From DASXUG01 sp036504995 (GTDB lineage: Bacteria; Pseudomonadota; Gammaproteobacteria; Burkholderiales; Methylophilaceae): 64,000 nt of DNA. Of the stretch, positions 42,900 through 52,094 are shown one piece after another; position 1 is the first letter of the stretch, and each line of letters opens with the position of its first letter. Both the position numbers and the translations under genes were made by a program. The stretch covers positions 1-64,000 of the forward strand of contig DASXUG010000009.1 of the NCBI GenBank assembly GCA_036504995.1. Reading direction: 5' to 3'. The notes beneath the pieces were generated by a model. That model was not told the origin of the DNA. It did not search any database and worked only from the letters and a program-made list of their open reading frames with translations.

Positions 42900-43577
42900 A
42901 TGCAACAGTTTGATGTGAGAAAAATTATCCAAACATCCCCTGTCGCTCATGCGCAACCAAAGGCGCTAGCAAAATGGGAAGTGATTAATGGTATGGAAAT
43001 CGCAGTTGAGTTTGCAAGCGCTGAGATTGAGCGTGCGAGAAAACAAGTGCTCGGTGTCGCGGATGTTAGTTGTTTGGTGCGTTATGGCGTCAAAGGACCC
43101 AACGCAATGCAATGGTTAGTCGAACGTGGTGTTGCAATCCCAACCAGCCCTAACGCATGGACGATGAGTGAGCAAAAAACCTTGGTGCTACGTCTAGGGG
43201 GTAGCGAGTTTTTGATTGAAGACCAACTGGGTGGTTTTGTTTGCAACAAATTAGCGAGCGAAACAACGCGGGTAGCAGGTGTTTACCAAGTGCCTAGAGC
43301 CGATGCTGCTTTTGTTGTGAGTGGCAGTGAAACGCTTAATTTATTTTCGGAGTTGTGTTCACTGGATTTACGTGAAAAATCATTGGCTGACAATCAACTC
43401 ATCATGACCCAAATCGCAGGAATCTCCGCCACCGTTATCCACCAAACTTTACACGGTGAATCAATCTATCGTATTTGGTGTGATGGCACATATGGGGCAT
43501 ATATGTGGGAAATTTTGATGGAAATTGCTGTTGAGTTGGGCGGTGGGGCGGTGGGCTTGTCGCATTATCAGAGCTAA
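42900..43577 (+). CDS. mgdD: N-methylglutamate dehydrogenase subunit D (sarcosine oxidase gamma-like)
   Basis: The SoxG-like gamma subunit, 225 residues, with the GcvT-related fold expected of the family. Visible traits are VADVSCLVRYGVKGPNA (about 51-67) and a typical C-terminus (GGGAVGLSHYQS). It is weakly conserved in general and is assigned mainly by position after mgdC, two bases away, and by those motifs. It is a structural subunit of the dehydrogenase with no known catalytic residues. Confidence 0.88.
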   Translation: MQQFDVRKIIQTSPVAHAQPKALAKWEVINGMEIAVEFASAEIERARKQVLGVADVSCLVRYGVKGPNAMQWLVERGVAIPTSPNAWTMSEQKTLVLRLGGSEFLIEDQLGGFVCNKLASETTRVAGVYQVPRADAAFVVSGSETLNLFSELCSLDLREKSLADNQLIMTQIAGISATVIHQTLHGESIYRIWCDGTYGAYMWEILMEIAVELGGGAVGLSHYQS

Positions 43578-43633
43578 AGCTTGGCAATGGCTTATTAATT
43601 GTACGGATACATTAGACTTTCAGGGAGATGTGC

Positions 43634-44968
43634 ATGAAATCGTTAGATGAAGCAAAAAAGTTTCTTAAAGACAATAACGTTAGATACGTATTGGCGCAGT
43701 TTGTAGATATTCATGGTGTGGCTAAAGTTAAATCGGTACCAGCGGCACATCTCGAAGATATTTTAACGGCAGGCGCTGGCTTTGCTGGTGGTGCGATCTG
43801 GGGCATGGGCATTAAGCCTAATGGTCCAGACTATATGGCGGTGGGCGAGTTAGCAACGCTTAATCTGATTCCTTGGCAGCCAGGTTATGCACGGATTGTG
43901 TGTGATGGTCACGTCAATGGCAAGCCGTATGAGTACGATTCTCGCGTGGTACTTAAAAAGCAAATTGAACGTTTAAGTGAAAAAGGCTGGACGCTATATA
44001 CAGGGCTGGAGCCAGAGTTCTCCTTGCTGCATCGCGATGAAAGTGGTGCACTTAAGCCAGTGGATGAAACCGATAAGCTCGCTAAACCCTGCTATGACTA
44101 TAAAGGCATTACCAGACAATCAGCTTTCTTGGAGAAGCTGACCGAGTCTTTGATCTCGGCAGGCTTAGATGTGTACCAAATCGACCATGAAGATGCGAAT
44201 GGTCAATTTGAAATTAACTATACCTATGCAGATTGCTTGAAGAGCGCTGATGATTTCATCATGTTTAAAATGGCTGCCAGCGAGATCGCCAATGAGTTAG
44301 GCATGATCTGCTCATTAATGCCTAAGCCATTTAGCAACCGTCCAGGTAATGGCATGCACATGCATATGTCGATTGGGGATGGCAAAAAAAGCTTATTCCA
44401 TGATGATAGCGATACAACAGGCCATGGCCTATCCAAACTAGCGTATCACTTTATGGCGGGTTTGCTGGCACATGCACCAGCCATTACCGCATTGGCTGCC
44501 CCTACGGTTAACTCATATAAACGCTTAGTGGTTGGGCAATCACTCACAGGTGCGACATGGGCGCCAGCTTATATTTCTTACGGTAATAACAACCGTTCAA
44601 CCATGGTGCGTATTCCTTATGGTCGTTTGGAGTTACGTTTGCCTGACGGTAGCTGTAACCCATATTTAACGACAGCCGCAGTGATTGCTGCTGGCTTAGA
44701 TGGTGTTGCACGCGAGTTACACCCAGGCGCAGGTAATCCAGACAATCTATACGATTACAGCGCACAACAGTTGAAAGAAAAAGGCATTGGTATCTTGCCA
44801 CAAAACTTGGGCTTGGCAATCGATGCACTGGAAGCTGATAAGGTCATTGTGGAAGCATTGGGTGAAGGTTTAATGGGTGAATTTATAGCACTTAAACGTG
44901 CAGAGTGGATTGAGTACCAACGTCATGTTTCAGACTGGGAAATCAACCGCTACGTAGAGTTTTTCTAA
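43634..44968 (+). CDS. gmaS: Gamma-glutamylmethylamide synthetase
   Basis: A glutamine-synthetase-family ligase (type III) that joins methylamine to glutamate with ATP. The 444-residue protein has GS motifs: TGLEPEFSLL (about 122-131), DHEDANGQFEINY (ATP/metal part), NGMHMHMS, and the C-terminal RIPYGRLELRLPDGSCNPY. I use the ATG at 43634, seven bases after AGGGAG, rather than the ATG two codons earlier. The position between mgd and mgs genes is as in known NMG clusters. A bona fide GlnA is less likely in this context. Confidence 0.94.
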   Translation: MKSLDEAKKFLKDNNVRYVLAQFVDIHGVAKVKSVPAAHLEDILTAGAGFAGGAIWGMGIKPNGPDYMAVGELATLNLIPWQPGYARIVCDGHVNGKPYEYDSRVVLKKQIERLSEKGWTLYTGLEPEFSLLHRDESGALKPVDETDKLAKPCYDYKGITRQSAFLEKLTESLISAGLDVYQIDHEDANGQFEINYTYADCLKSADDFIMFKMAASEIANELGMICSLMPKPFSNRPGNGMHMHMSIGDGKKSLFHDDSDTTGHGLSKLAYHFMAGLLAHAPAITALAAPTVNSYKRLVVGQSLTGATWAPAYISYGNNNRSTMVRIPYGRLELRLPDGSCNPYLTTAAVIAAGLDGVARELHPGAGNPDNLYDYSAQQLKEKGIGILPQNLGLAIDALEADKVIVEALGEGLMGEFIALKRAEWIEYQRHVSDWEINRYVEFF

Positions 44969-45008
44969 CTTAATTAGCACTATTTAATAAATTTGTAAGG
45001 AGAAAAGT

Positions 45009-45905
45009 ATGTGTGGAATTGTCGGATTATTAGTAAGAAACCCCAAAATGCGTGACTCAATCGGCGAGCTTATGATGCCTATGCTAATCGGCATGACCGA
45101 GCGTGGGCCAGATTCAGCAGGGATGGCTATGTTTACCGCGCCAGTAGCGGCGGATGCAAGAAAATTCAGCTTGTATTCAGGGGCTACTGATTTTAACTGG
45201 ACTAAATTAGGCCACGATTTTGAAAAACATTTAAGCGTTAAAGCCAAGGTTGAACCGAAAGAAAATCATGCGGTATTAACCACAACGCTAGAGCCAGCAA
45301 CCGTGAAAATGTGGTTGAAAGAACATTATCCACAATTGCACTTGCTATCAGTTGGTCAGCTCATGGATATTTACAAAGACGTTGGTACCCCAGCGCAAGT
45401 GGCGGAGCGCTATGACTTTAAAAACTTTAAAGGTACGCACTTGGTTGGTCATACCCGTATGGCCACTGAGTCTGCGGTGACACCTGCGCATGCCCACCCA
45501 TTTACGGCGGGTGAAGACTGGTGTTTAGTGCATAACGGTTCATTATCCAATGCACATAGCCTACGCCGCAAATTAGAAAAAGAGGGTATCGCGTTTGAAA
45601 CAGACAACGATACAGAGGCCGCTTGCCGCTTTCTACAATGGCGTATGCGCGAAGGCGATGATCTTAAAACTGCACTCAATCACGGCTTTGAAGAGCTGGA
45701 TGGTTTCTACACATTACTAATGGGCACAAGCACTGAGCTTGCTTTGGTGCGTGACCCGTATGGTTGCAAACCAGCCATCATTGCAGAGCATGATGACTAC
45801 GTCGCCATTGCTTCTGAGTTCCGCTCATTAGCGCATTTACCAGATATTAAAAACGCGAAGGTTTTCGAGCCTTCCCCTAAGGAGATGTATGTATGGAAAC
45901 TCTAA
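45009..45905 (+). CDS. mgsA: N-methylglutamate synthase subunit A (class II amidotransferase-like)
   Basis: A 298-residue Ntn-type glutamine-amidotransferase domain. Removal of Met1 exposes the nucleophile Cys2 (MCGIVG). Further amidotransferase motifs are RGPDSAGMA (about 33), GHTRMATES (about 147) and HNGSLSNAH (about 176). With MgsB and MgsC it makes N-methylglutamate from methylamine or gamma-glutamylmethylamide and glutamate. Its stop overlaps the start of mgsB by 13 bases. In this pathway the domain is thought to release methylamine rather than ammonia. Confidence 0.93.
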   Translation: MCGIVGLLVRNPKMRDSIGELMMPMLIGMTERGPDSAGMAMFTAPVAADARKFSLYSGATDFNWTKLGHDFEKHLSVKAKVEPKENHAVLTTTLEPATVKMWLKEHYPQLHLLSVGQLMDIYKDVGTPAQVAERYDFKNFKGTHLVGHTRMATESAVTPAHAHPFTAGEDWCLVHNGSLSNAHSLRRKLEKEGIAFETDNDTEAACRFLQWRMREGDDLKTALNHGFEELDGFYTLLMGTSTELALVRDPYGCKPAIIAEHDDYVAIASEFRSLAHLPDIKNAKVFEPSPKEMYVWKL

Positions 45906-46585
45906 AATTTGATTTGGACACCAAACCATTACGTGAAGTGAATCAATTTCTGCATGGTGATGCAGGCGGTTTAAATGGCAAAAAAGTGGATATTGAGAGT
46001 CCAAATGGTGCACACAATATTGCCGTTGGCTTAAAAGCGGATCTCGACGTGACGATCAAGGGGCACACTGGCTATTACACAGCGGGTATGAATCAACTGG
46101 CAAAAGTGACCGTTGAAGGCAGTGTCGGAAGTGGTGTCGCTGAGAACATGATGTCTGGGGTGGTACATGTGAAAGGTTTTGCCTCAAACGCTGCGGGTGC
46201 AACCGCCCATGGTGGCTTGCTGGTTATTGATGGTGATGCTGGTTTGCGTTGTGGCATTGCCTTAAAAGGGGCAGATATTGTGGTGGGTGGTTCTGTCGGT
46301 AGCTTCTCAGCATTTATGGCGCAAGCAGGCAATATGGTGATTTTGGGTGATGCAGGCGAAGGCCTTGGTGACTCAATTTATGAAGCAAAATTGTTTGTGC
46401 GCGGCACTGTAAAAAGCTTGGGTGCCGACTGCGAAGAAAAAGTCATGAATGCAGAAGATAAACAAATTTTAGCGGATTTATTGAAAAAATCAGGTCATGC
46501 GGATGTAAGCCCAGACAGCTTTAAACAATATGGCTCAGCGCGAACTTTATACCACTTCCATGTCGATAATGCAGGAGCATACTAA
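45893..46585 (+). CDS. mgsB: N-methylglutamate synthase subunit B (GXGXG domain)
   Basis: A 230-residue protein with the GXGXG beta-helix domain of glutamate synthase (repeats such as GLKADLDVTIKG, GSVGSGVAENM and GDAGEGLGDS). In glutamate synthase this C-terminal domain is structural. It overlaps mgsA by 13 bases and ends one base before mgsC, which suits a fixed-ratio complex. Confidence 0.92.
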   Translation: METLKFDLDTKPLREVNQFLHGDAGGLNGKKVDIESPNGAHNIAVGLKADLDVTIKGHTGYYTAGMNQLAKVTVEGSVGSGVAENMMSGVVHVKGFASNAAGATAHGGLLVIDGDAGLRCGIALKGADIVVGGSVGSFSAFMAQAGNMVILGDAGEGLGDSIYEAKLFVRGTVKSLGADCEEKVMNAEDKQILADLLKKSGHADVSPDSFKQYGSARTLYHFHVDNAGAY

Positions 46586-46586
46586 A

Positions 46587-47936
46587 ATGAGCGACAACAA
46601 TCACAATATTCCTCAAACCAAACCACGTTATTCTGCAACGTTTGATGAGTACACCAACTCTGAAATCAGACGTGCTGCGGCAACGGGTATCTATGATATT
46701 CGTGGTGCGGGCTCCAAGCGTAAACTGCCACACTTTGATGATTTGCTATTTCTTGGTGCATCAGTAAGTCGTTACCCACTGGAAGGCTACCGTGAAAAGT
46801 GTGGTACAGACGTGGTCTTAGGCACTAGACATGCAAAAAAACCGATACACTTAAAAACTCCAGTCACCATTGCTGGTATGAGCTTTGGTTCACTCTCAGG
46901 CCCAGCTAAAGAAGCATTGGGTCGTGGTGCCACGGCGGCTGGTACCAGTACCACGACTGGTGATGGTGGGATGACGCAAGAAGAACGTGGCCATTCAACG
47001 ACTTTGGTTTATCAGTATCTACCATCACGCTACGGCATGAATCCAGATGATTTACGTAAAGCCGATGCGATTGAGTTGGTGATTGGTCAAGGTGCTAAGC
47101 CAGGTGGTGGTGGTATGTTGCTCGGTCAAAAGATTACCGCACGTGTTGCTAAAATGCGTTGTTTGCCAGAAGGTATCGACCAACGTTCATCATGCCGTCA
47201 TCCAGACTGGACAGGCCCTGATGACCTTGAAATTAAAATTGCAGAATTGCGCGAAATCACTGATTGGGAAAAACCAATTTACGTAAAAATCGGTGCCACA
47301 CGTCCTTATTACGACGTTGCATTGGCTGTAAAGGCTGGCGCAGATGTGATCGTGCTGGATGGTATGCAAGGTGGTACTGCGGCTACGCAAGAGGTATTTA
47401 TTGAGCACGTTGGTATTCCTATCTTGGCTGCTATTCGCCCCGCGGTAAAAGCCCTGCAAGACTTGGGCGTATACCGTAATGGTAAGGACAGTGTGCAACT
47501 GATTGTGTCTGGCGGCATACGTAACGGTGCAGACCTTGCCAAAGCGATTGCGCTAGGCGCCGATGCCGTTGCCATTGGTACCGCTGCTTTGATAGCGCTG
47601 GGCGATAATGACCCACATCTTGAAGAAGAGTATCAAAAGCTGGGTACGACTGCAGGTGCTTATGATGATTGGCATGAAGGCAAAGACCCTGCGGGCATTA
47701 CTACGCAAAATCCTGAGTTGATGAAACGTCTGGACCCAATCAAAGCTGGTCATCGTTTAGCTAACTATATCGCGGTGATGACGATGGAAGCACAAGTGGT
47801 GGCACGTGCTTGCGGCAAATCACATCTGCACAACTTAGAGCCAGAAGATTTAGTGGCATTAACCATCGAGTCATCAGCCATGGCACAAGTGCCACTAGCT
47901 GGTACTAGCTGGATACCAGGAGTAACGAAATTCTGA
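46587..47936 (+). CDS. mgsC: N-methylglutamate synthase subunit C (FMN-binding glutamate synthase domain)
   Basis: The catalytic FMN-dependent subunit, 449 residues, homologous to the TIM-barrel domain of glutamate synthase. Motifs include AGMSFGSLSGPAKEAL (about 93), TTTGDGGMT (about 130), the GQGAKPGGGGMLLG loop (about 170), and the phosphate-binding SGGIRNGADLAKAIALGADAV (about 310). The start at 46587 has AGGAG nine bases upstream; a longer frame from 46530 overlaps mgsB and is rejected. It ends the NMG operon; a terminator hairpin lies about 160 bases further. Confidence 0.94.
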   Translation: MSDNNHNIPQTKPRYSATFDEYTNSEIRRAAATGIYDIRGAGSKRKLPHFDDLLFLGASVSRYPLEGYREKCGTDVVLGTRHAKKPIHLKTPVTIAGMSFGSLSGPAKEALGRGATAAGTSTTTGDGGMTQEERGHSTTLVYQYLPSRYGMNPDDLRKADAIELVIGQGAKPGGGGMLLGQKITARVAKMRCLPEGIDQRSSCRHPDWTGPDDLEIKIAELREITDWEKPIYVKIGATRPYYDVALAVKAGADVIVLDGMQGGTAATQEVFIEHVGIPILAAIRPAVKALQDLGVYRNGKDSVQLIVSGGIRNGADLAKAIALGADAVAIGTAALIALGDNDPHLEEEYQKLGTTAGAYDDWHEGKDPAGITTQNPELMKRLDPIKAGHRLANYIAVMTMEAQVVARACGKSHLHNLEPEDLVALTIESSAMAQVPLAGTSWIPGVTKF

Positions 47937-48270
47937 TTTATCTCTAGAAGTTGTAACCTCCACCCATTGATTTGGGTTTTTATGAGGGTGTGTGCGATGA
48001 ATGGTCTTTTCTATTTGAAAACGGTTTTATCCTCCCATTATCGGAATAAGATAGAAATAACGTTCATCTTAAATGCGCATACCCTCACTTTTTATTTGTG
48101 CGGCCTTCTAACGGTCGCATTTTTTTCGCCCAAATTTTTCAACTTAAACTCATCGCTACCAGTTCGTCAGTACCTGCTTAGTCTTCCATTCTGGTGACGA
48201 GTGCAATGATTCTTCTATCGATTAGATTTCACAAGTATTCCAAATTATAAAAAAATATGAGGAGAGTATT
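47937..48270. other. Intergenic region after mgsC
   Basis: About 334 bases. It holds a rho-independent terminator (listed) and, further right, the likely promoter and the GAGGAGAG ribosome binding site of the next gene. A 76-codon open frame here overlaps the terminator and is not supported. Confidence 0.6.
48099..48126 (+). terminator. Rho-independent terminator of the NMG operon
   Basis: Stem TGCGGCC/GGTCGCA (7 bp with one G-U) with a seven-base loop, followed by a run of seven T. Confidence 0.75.
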
Positions 48271-48564
48271 TTGAATAATGATATGAAAAGAATGAACGAC
48301 ATGTATCTGCGTGACTGCCTAATGGCTTGGTTCGATGTGGCGTTGTTGTGGGGGGCTGTGGTTTTTGTACTCATCGCCATCCTCGGTATTGTGCAAGACA
48401 GCAATATTCGTCTGGTGCTCTATATCTCAAGTTTCCTCTTGATGCTTTTTAATACGGCATCTGTGTTTGCGATGACGAAGCACTTTAGAGAAGATAAAGC
48501 ATTTATCTACGGCTTAGACATCAAACATCTAGACGCCAATCGCGCCGCTAAAATCAATCATTAG
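48271..48564 (+). CDS. Small membrane protein 1 of the permease cluster
   Basis: A 97-residue protein with two predicted TM helices (about 20-42 and 48-68) and a charged C-terminal tail. It starts at TTG with GAGGAGAG close upstream; an ATG at 48283 is the alternative. I do not recognise the family. It is the first of three small membrane proteins directly followed by an APC permease, spaced 9 and 25 bases apart. I infer an accessory subunit or assembly factor. Confidence 0.75.
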   Translation: MNNDMKRMNDMYLRDCLMAWFDVALLWGAVVFVLIAILGIVQDSNIRLVLYISSFLLMLFNTASVFAMTKHFREDKAFIYGLDIKHLDANRAAKINH

Positions 48565-48573
48565 GAGAGCCAC

Positions 48574-48960
48574 ATGTCGAAACATTACATCCCCCCTAAG
48601 CAGGGTATGCTTGGTCAAGTTTTTGACACAATTTTGGTCTTGGTCTTGGTCTACGCTAGTTTGATGGTTCCTTTGTTATTTAAGGTTGAGGAAAAGGCAG
48701 ACGCCGCAAAAGCGGCTGCAGTGGTCAAGGCGAGCTGGGAGTCGCTTGGTCAAAATACCATACAGCAGGAGCAATGGATCAAGCTAGGTTATGACCCAGA
48801 TAAGGCGGCGGTATTAATTAACAACCGTTTTGACTACACCATTGATCCCACTATGCTCATCATCACAATCCTAGTGGTTGTCGGGTATTTCGTTTTTATG
48901 CTGAAGGTATCAGATAAGCAATATCGAGAAGTTATTAAAGAAAAATTTGATAATAAATAA
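48574..48960 (+). CDS. Small membrane protein 2 of the permease cluster
   Basis: A 128-residue protein with TM helices at about 14-36 and 92-114 and a soluble, Ala/Lys-rich middle (VEEKADAAKAAAVVKASWESLG) exposed between them. GGAG precedes the ATG. No known family is evident. The extracytoplasmic-looking middle loop could interact with substrate or with the permease. Confidence 0.75.
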   Translation: MSKHYIPPKQGMLGQVFDTILVLVLVYASLMVPLLFKVEEKADAAKAAAVVKASWESLGQNTIQQEQWIKLGYDPDKAAVLINNRFDYTIDPTMLIITILVVVGYFVFMLKVSDKQYREVIKEKFDNK

Positions 48961-48985
48961 CGACATACCTAGGAGGAGAACAATC

Positions 48986-49168
48986 ATGAATTTTTGGGAT
49001 ATTTTGGTGTACGCAGCATGGAGCATATCAGCTGTCATGTTGGTGTGGATGGTCGTCGATGCCTTTATGATTTCATCGCAATATGATGAAGCCTATCTAA
49101 TGAGCTCACGTGAAGGTGGTGAAGATGATGTGGTTCACGGCGTTCATCTGGAAGAGGGGAATGCATAA
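48986..49168 (+). CDS. Small membrane protein 3 of the permease cluster
   Basis: A 60-residue protein with one TM helix (about 5-27) and an acidic tail (EGGEDDVVHGVHLEEGNA). The ATG at 48986 follows AGGAGGAG by seven bases; a longer frame from 48947 runs into the preceding gene and is rejected. Its stop shares one base with the start of the permease gene (TAATG), which points to tight co-translation with it. Confidence 0.75.
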   Translation: MNFWDILVYAAWSISAVMLVWMVVDAFMISSQYDEAYLMSSREGGEDDVVHGVHLEEGNA

Positions 49169-50559
49169 TGGCTAGCGAAAAAATAACGAGTAGCAGTAAA
49201 CCTATTGCTATGCTTAAAGTGCTTAATCCATTTCACATTTGGGCTTTGGGGGTGGGCATCGTATTGGTTGGTGAATTTATGGGGTGGAACTTTACGGTGG
49301 GCAAGGGAGGCGCTTACGCCTCACTAATCGCTTGCTGGGTGATCGGTTTGCTCTATACCTGTGTGGCGATGATAGACTCGGAGGTGACCTCAACAGTGGC
49401 AGCGGCAGGTGGGCAATACACACAGGCCAAGCACATCATCGGCCCGCTCATGGCGTTTAATGTAGGCTTGTATTTAGTCATGGCTTATACCATGCTATGT
49501 GCCGCAGATGCTTTAGTCGTGGGTGATCTGATGAAGTCTGGGGCCGAGGTCATGGGGTTCGCCAATCTTGATACCAAGCCATTTGTGGTGTTGACGGTAA
49601 CATTCCTAGCTTGGCTTAATTATCGAGGGGTATTTGCAACCTTGACGCTGAACTTGGTGATTACCTTTCTTGCGTTTGCCTCTTTAATTGTACTGTTTAT
49701 TGCGGTTGATCCTCTGCATCAAGGCGTGGTGCTGCAACATAAGGCATTACTCACCGATTTACCGTATGGCTGGATAGGGGTGATTGCTTCACTACAATTC
49801 GGCATGTGGTATTACTTGGGGATAGAAGGTACCTGTCAGGCGGCCGAAGAGGTGCGCTCGGCAGGGCGTTCTATTCCCCTTGGCACCATGGGTGGCATGA
49901 TGACCCTGTTGGTCGCGGCAACGATCACATGGTTTGTCGCAACAGGTCTGATGCCTTGGCAATATTTAGGTCAGGCTGTCACCCCTATGTACGATGCAGC
50001 TACCCTGTTAGGCAGTAATCAACTTCAGCTGATGTTGTTTGTGGCCACCGCATTTGCTGCCGTTGCTTCCGCCAACGGCTGTATCAATGATGCCTCTCGT
50101 GCATGGTTTTCTCTGGGGCGAGATCGCTATATGCCCGTGTTCTTTGGTGCAATCCACCCTAAATACCGCACGCCATATCGCTCGGTGTTGTTTTTAGTCC
50201 CCATTGCAATTTCATTTGCGTTTACAGGGTTGTTAGACCAAGTCATCACATTTTCTATATTGTCTGGCCTGCTAGGCTATACATTTATGACCTTTAACAT
50301 GGTGAAATTCAGAAAAATGTGGCCGCTAGGTAGCATACATCGCGGCTATATTCATCCGTTTCACCCGATCCCCGCAATGACATTGTTAGCCTTGTGTTGT
50401 GCCACGTATTTTGCGACTTTTTTAGGTTATGGTGCCTCACTACTTTCTATCATGGCCTTTTATATATTTGCTTCGATTTGGTTCGTACTACGTCGTTACA
50501 AATATGTGAAACGTGCAGATCAATTCACCATGCCTTGGCCGCGCCCTAAGGGTTATTAA
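49168..50559 (+). CDS. APC-family amine/amino acid permease, candidate methylamine transporter
   Basis: A 463-residue inner-membrane transporter of the amino acid-polyamine-organocation superfamily with about twelve TM helices. The N-terminal GEFMGWNFTVGKGG and central YYLGIEGTCQAAEEVRS resemble ethanolamine and amine permeases of this family. It follows three small membrane proteins in one transcription unit, downstream of the NMG operon. I infer uptake of methylamine or a related amine or of glutamate-type compounds; the sequence alone does not decide. A hypothetical gene begins 61 bases further. Confidence 0.87.
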   Translation: MASEKITSSSKPIAMLKVLNPFHIWALGVGIVLVGEFMGWNFTVGKGGAYASLIACWVIGLLYTCVAMIDSEVTSTVAAAGGQYTQAKHIIGPLMAFNVGLYLVMAYTMLCAADALVVGDLMKSGAEVMGFANLDTKPFVVLTVTFLAWLNYRGVFATLTLNLVITFLAFASLIVLFIAVDPLHQGVVLQHKALLTDLPYGWIGVIASLQFGMWYYLGIEGTCQAAEEVRSAGRSIPLGTMGGMMTLLVAATITWFVATGLMPWQYLGQAVTPMYDAATLLGSNQLQLMLFVATAFAAVASANGCINDASRAWFSLGRDRYMPVFFGAIHPKYRTPYRSVLFLVPIAISFAFTGLLDQVITFSILSGLLGYTFMTFNMVKFRKMWPLGSIHRGYIHPFHPIPAMTLLALCCATYFATFLGYGASLLSIMAFYIFASIWFVLRRYKYVKRADQFTMPWPRPKGY

Positions 50560-50620
50560 CTAGGGTGATAATTCTACAGACTGGTCGCGACTATCAAGCC
50601 GCGACCAGATGAGGTGAAGT

Positions 50621-51307
50621 ATGAATGCTGCTGTTTTGATCATCTTCGTGGTGATGTTGGTGACTTTGTATCGCCAATATCGCCATGCTAATCGTTATAA
50701 CGCTGAAGCCAGGGCTCAGCTATTTGATGCGTGCAGTTCCTTGCTACAGAAGGTACAAAAATCTCAAGACCAAGCGGGCCTGCCCGTCCTGCAAGGGGAT
50801 TATGCCGATTACAAAGTAGGGCTAAGTGTGGTGGTGGATACTTTGGGATGGCGAAAAGTGCCTCCAATGTGGCTGTTAATTAAAGTAGAGGCCAATACGC
50901 CAAGCATTGGCACGCTAGATTACATTGTCAGGCCTACCAATAATGAGTTTTATAGCCCTTCATGGCAATGGGATGGCGTTTTGACCATCCCCTCAGCTTG
51001 GCCGCAACATGCAATACTTAAGTATCAACAACAGCCCGTCGATTTGACGCTGTTGGAAGCACACGTACCCACTCTATTTGCGGATGCCAATATGAAAGAA
51101 CTATTGCTAACCCCGCAAATGGTCAGGCTCACTTACCTAGTTAAACAGGCCGAGCGGGGCGAGTACCTGATTATGCGCAACGCCATCTATGAAAATACGC
51201 CTATCGCTAGCGATGTGGTAGCGCGCCTACTGAAACAAGCGATTGCTATTCGTCAAAACGTTGAATATTCAGATATATCGCAAATCAAGCTGAAGAAACT
51301 AGGATAA
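50621..51307 (+). CDS. Hypothetical membrane-anchored protein, 228 aa
   Basis: A protein with one N-terminal TM helix (about 2-17) followed by a soluble domain of about 210 residues, rich in hydrophobic strands (KVGLSVVVDTLGWRKVPPMW). I do not recognise the family. GAGGTGAAG precedes the ATG. It is followed at three bases by a second small membrane gene, so both likely share one function. No link to methylamine use is visible beyond position. Confidence 0.7.
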   Translation: MNAAVLIIFVVMLVTLYRQYRHANRYNAEARAQLFDACSSLLQKVQKSQDQAGLPVLQGDYADYKVGLSVVVDTLGWRKVPPMWLLIKVEANTPSIGTLDYIVRPTNNEFYSPSWQWDGVLTIPSAWPQHAILKYQQQPVDLTLLEAHVPTLFADANMKELLLTPQMVRLTYLVKQAERGEYLIMRNAIYENTPIASDVVARLLKQAIAIRQNVEYSDISQIKLKKLG

Positions 51308-51310
51308 AAA

Positions 51311-51598
51311 ATGACAAAAAATGTGAATAAAGCAATACAAAAACCATTAGACCCTCGATGGGTATTGCTCGTTGCCATTCTGCTTCCAGGGGTAGGTCAA
51401 GTCCTAAATAATGCGCCAAAAAGAGGCTTTGTCATGGTGTGTTTTATGATTATCTTAGGGCTTATCACCTTTAATTTGGCGCAGCCTAATATTTCAATGT
51501 TAGGTAAATTGTCTGGTGGCGTTTTTATATATGCGATTTCTGTATTGGATGCCTATTATTGGGCTAAATATCGTATCGCGATATTTACCAGCGCTTAG
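51311..51598 (+). CDS. Small membrane protein, 95 aa
   Basis: A 95-residue protein with about three hydrophobic segments and the motif LLPGVGQVLNNAPKRG. It resembles short membrane domains of the TM2/PGxG type, where a Pro-Gly-x-Gly turn joins two helices. Function unknown. It starts three bases after the preceding gene. Confidence 0.7.
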   Translation: MTKNVNKAIQKPLDPRWVLLVAILLPGVGQVLNNAPKRGFVMVCFMIILGLITFNLAQPNISMLGKLSGGVFIYAISVLDAYYWAKYRIAIFTSA

Positions 51599-51651
51599 CC
51601 CCAAGCCCTCAGATCCTGCTTAGCAATATAGAGTTGCACTAAACTTGCTAC

Positions 51652-51681
51652 TTGTTCTAAGCTAATTCAGAGTGTTATAAT
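51652..51681 (+). promoter_or_regulatory. Promoter of the tRNA-Met gene
   Basis: TTGTTC at 51652-51657, an 18-base spacer and a perfect TATAAT at 51676-51681, about 64 bases before the tRNA. Confidence 0.5.
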
Positions 51682-51744
51682 GTCGGGCTTCACTAGAAAA
51701 TCGTCTATGTAATGCTTAGATGAACCTAGTACAACAGTTTAAAT

Positions 51745-51821
51745 GGTGATGTAGCTCAGCTGGTTAGAGCACAGGATTCATAATCCTGGGGTCGAGGGTT
51801 CAAGTCCCTCTTTCACCACCA
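51745..51821 (+). tRNA. tRNA-Met (anticodon CAT)
   Basis: A 77-base cloverleaf with D-arm GCTCAGCTGGTTAGAGC, anticodon loop TTCATAA in a 5-bp stem, T-arm with GGTTCAAGTCC, and an encoded CCA end. The pattern matches elongator tRNA-Met. CAT could also be a tRNA-Ile2 (lysidine) gene, which I think less likely from the acceptor and anticodon stems. Confidence 0.9.
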
Positions 51822-51828
51822 ATAAAGA

Positions 51829-51861
51829 CGCCCCTTTCGAGAGATTGGGGCGTTTTCTTTT
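51829..51861 (+). terminator. Rho-independent terminator after tRNA-Met
   Basis: Stem CGCCCC/GGGGCG with a 12-base loop, followed by TTTTCTTTT. Confidence 0.8.
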
Positions 51862-52094
51862 GTGCTGATTTTCTTGGTTAGTAGGCAACCTAGTAGCTTC
51901 TACGATTAAATAATAGCCACATTAGCTAATGTTTGCGCTCGCTCCATTACTCAGTAGTTCGTAGAGGAGCATCATGATAAAAGGGGTGCTTTCTTATCGC
52001 TGTTCCACATAACAACGATCATGGTTCTAACTTATAGTTGGGCATTGCTGGTAGTTTTGCTTGCTACCTATGTTCAATAATTAAGGGAGCGATC

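Noticed and set aside
46530..46586. Longer start for mgsC
   Set aside because: The extension overlaps mgsB by about 56 bases; the ATG at 46587 has AGGAG upstream and lies one base after mgsB.
47967..48197. Open frame of 76 codons after mgsC
   Set aside because: It runs across the rho-independent terminator at 48099-48126, has no ribosome binding site and has an unbalanced hydrophobic composition.
51745..51821. tRNA-Met as the integration site of the element
   Set aside because: It lies 18 kb from the recombinases with chromosomal genes between, and the junction is found inside the SDR gene instead.
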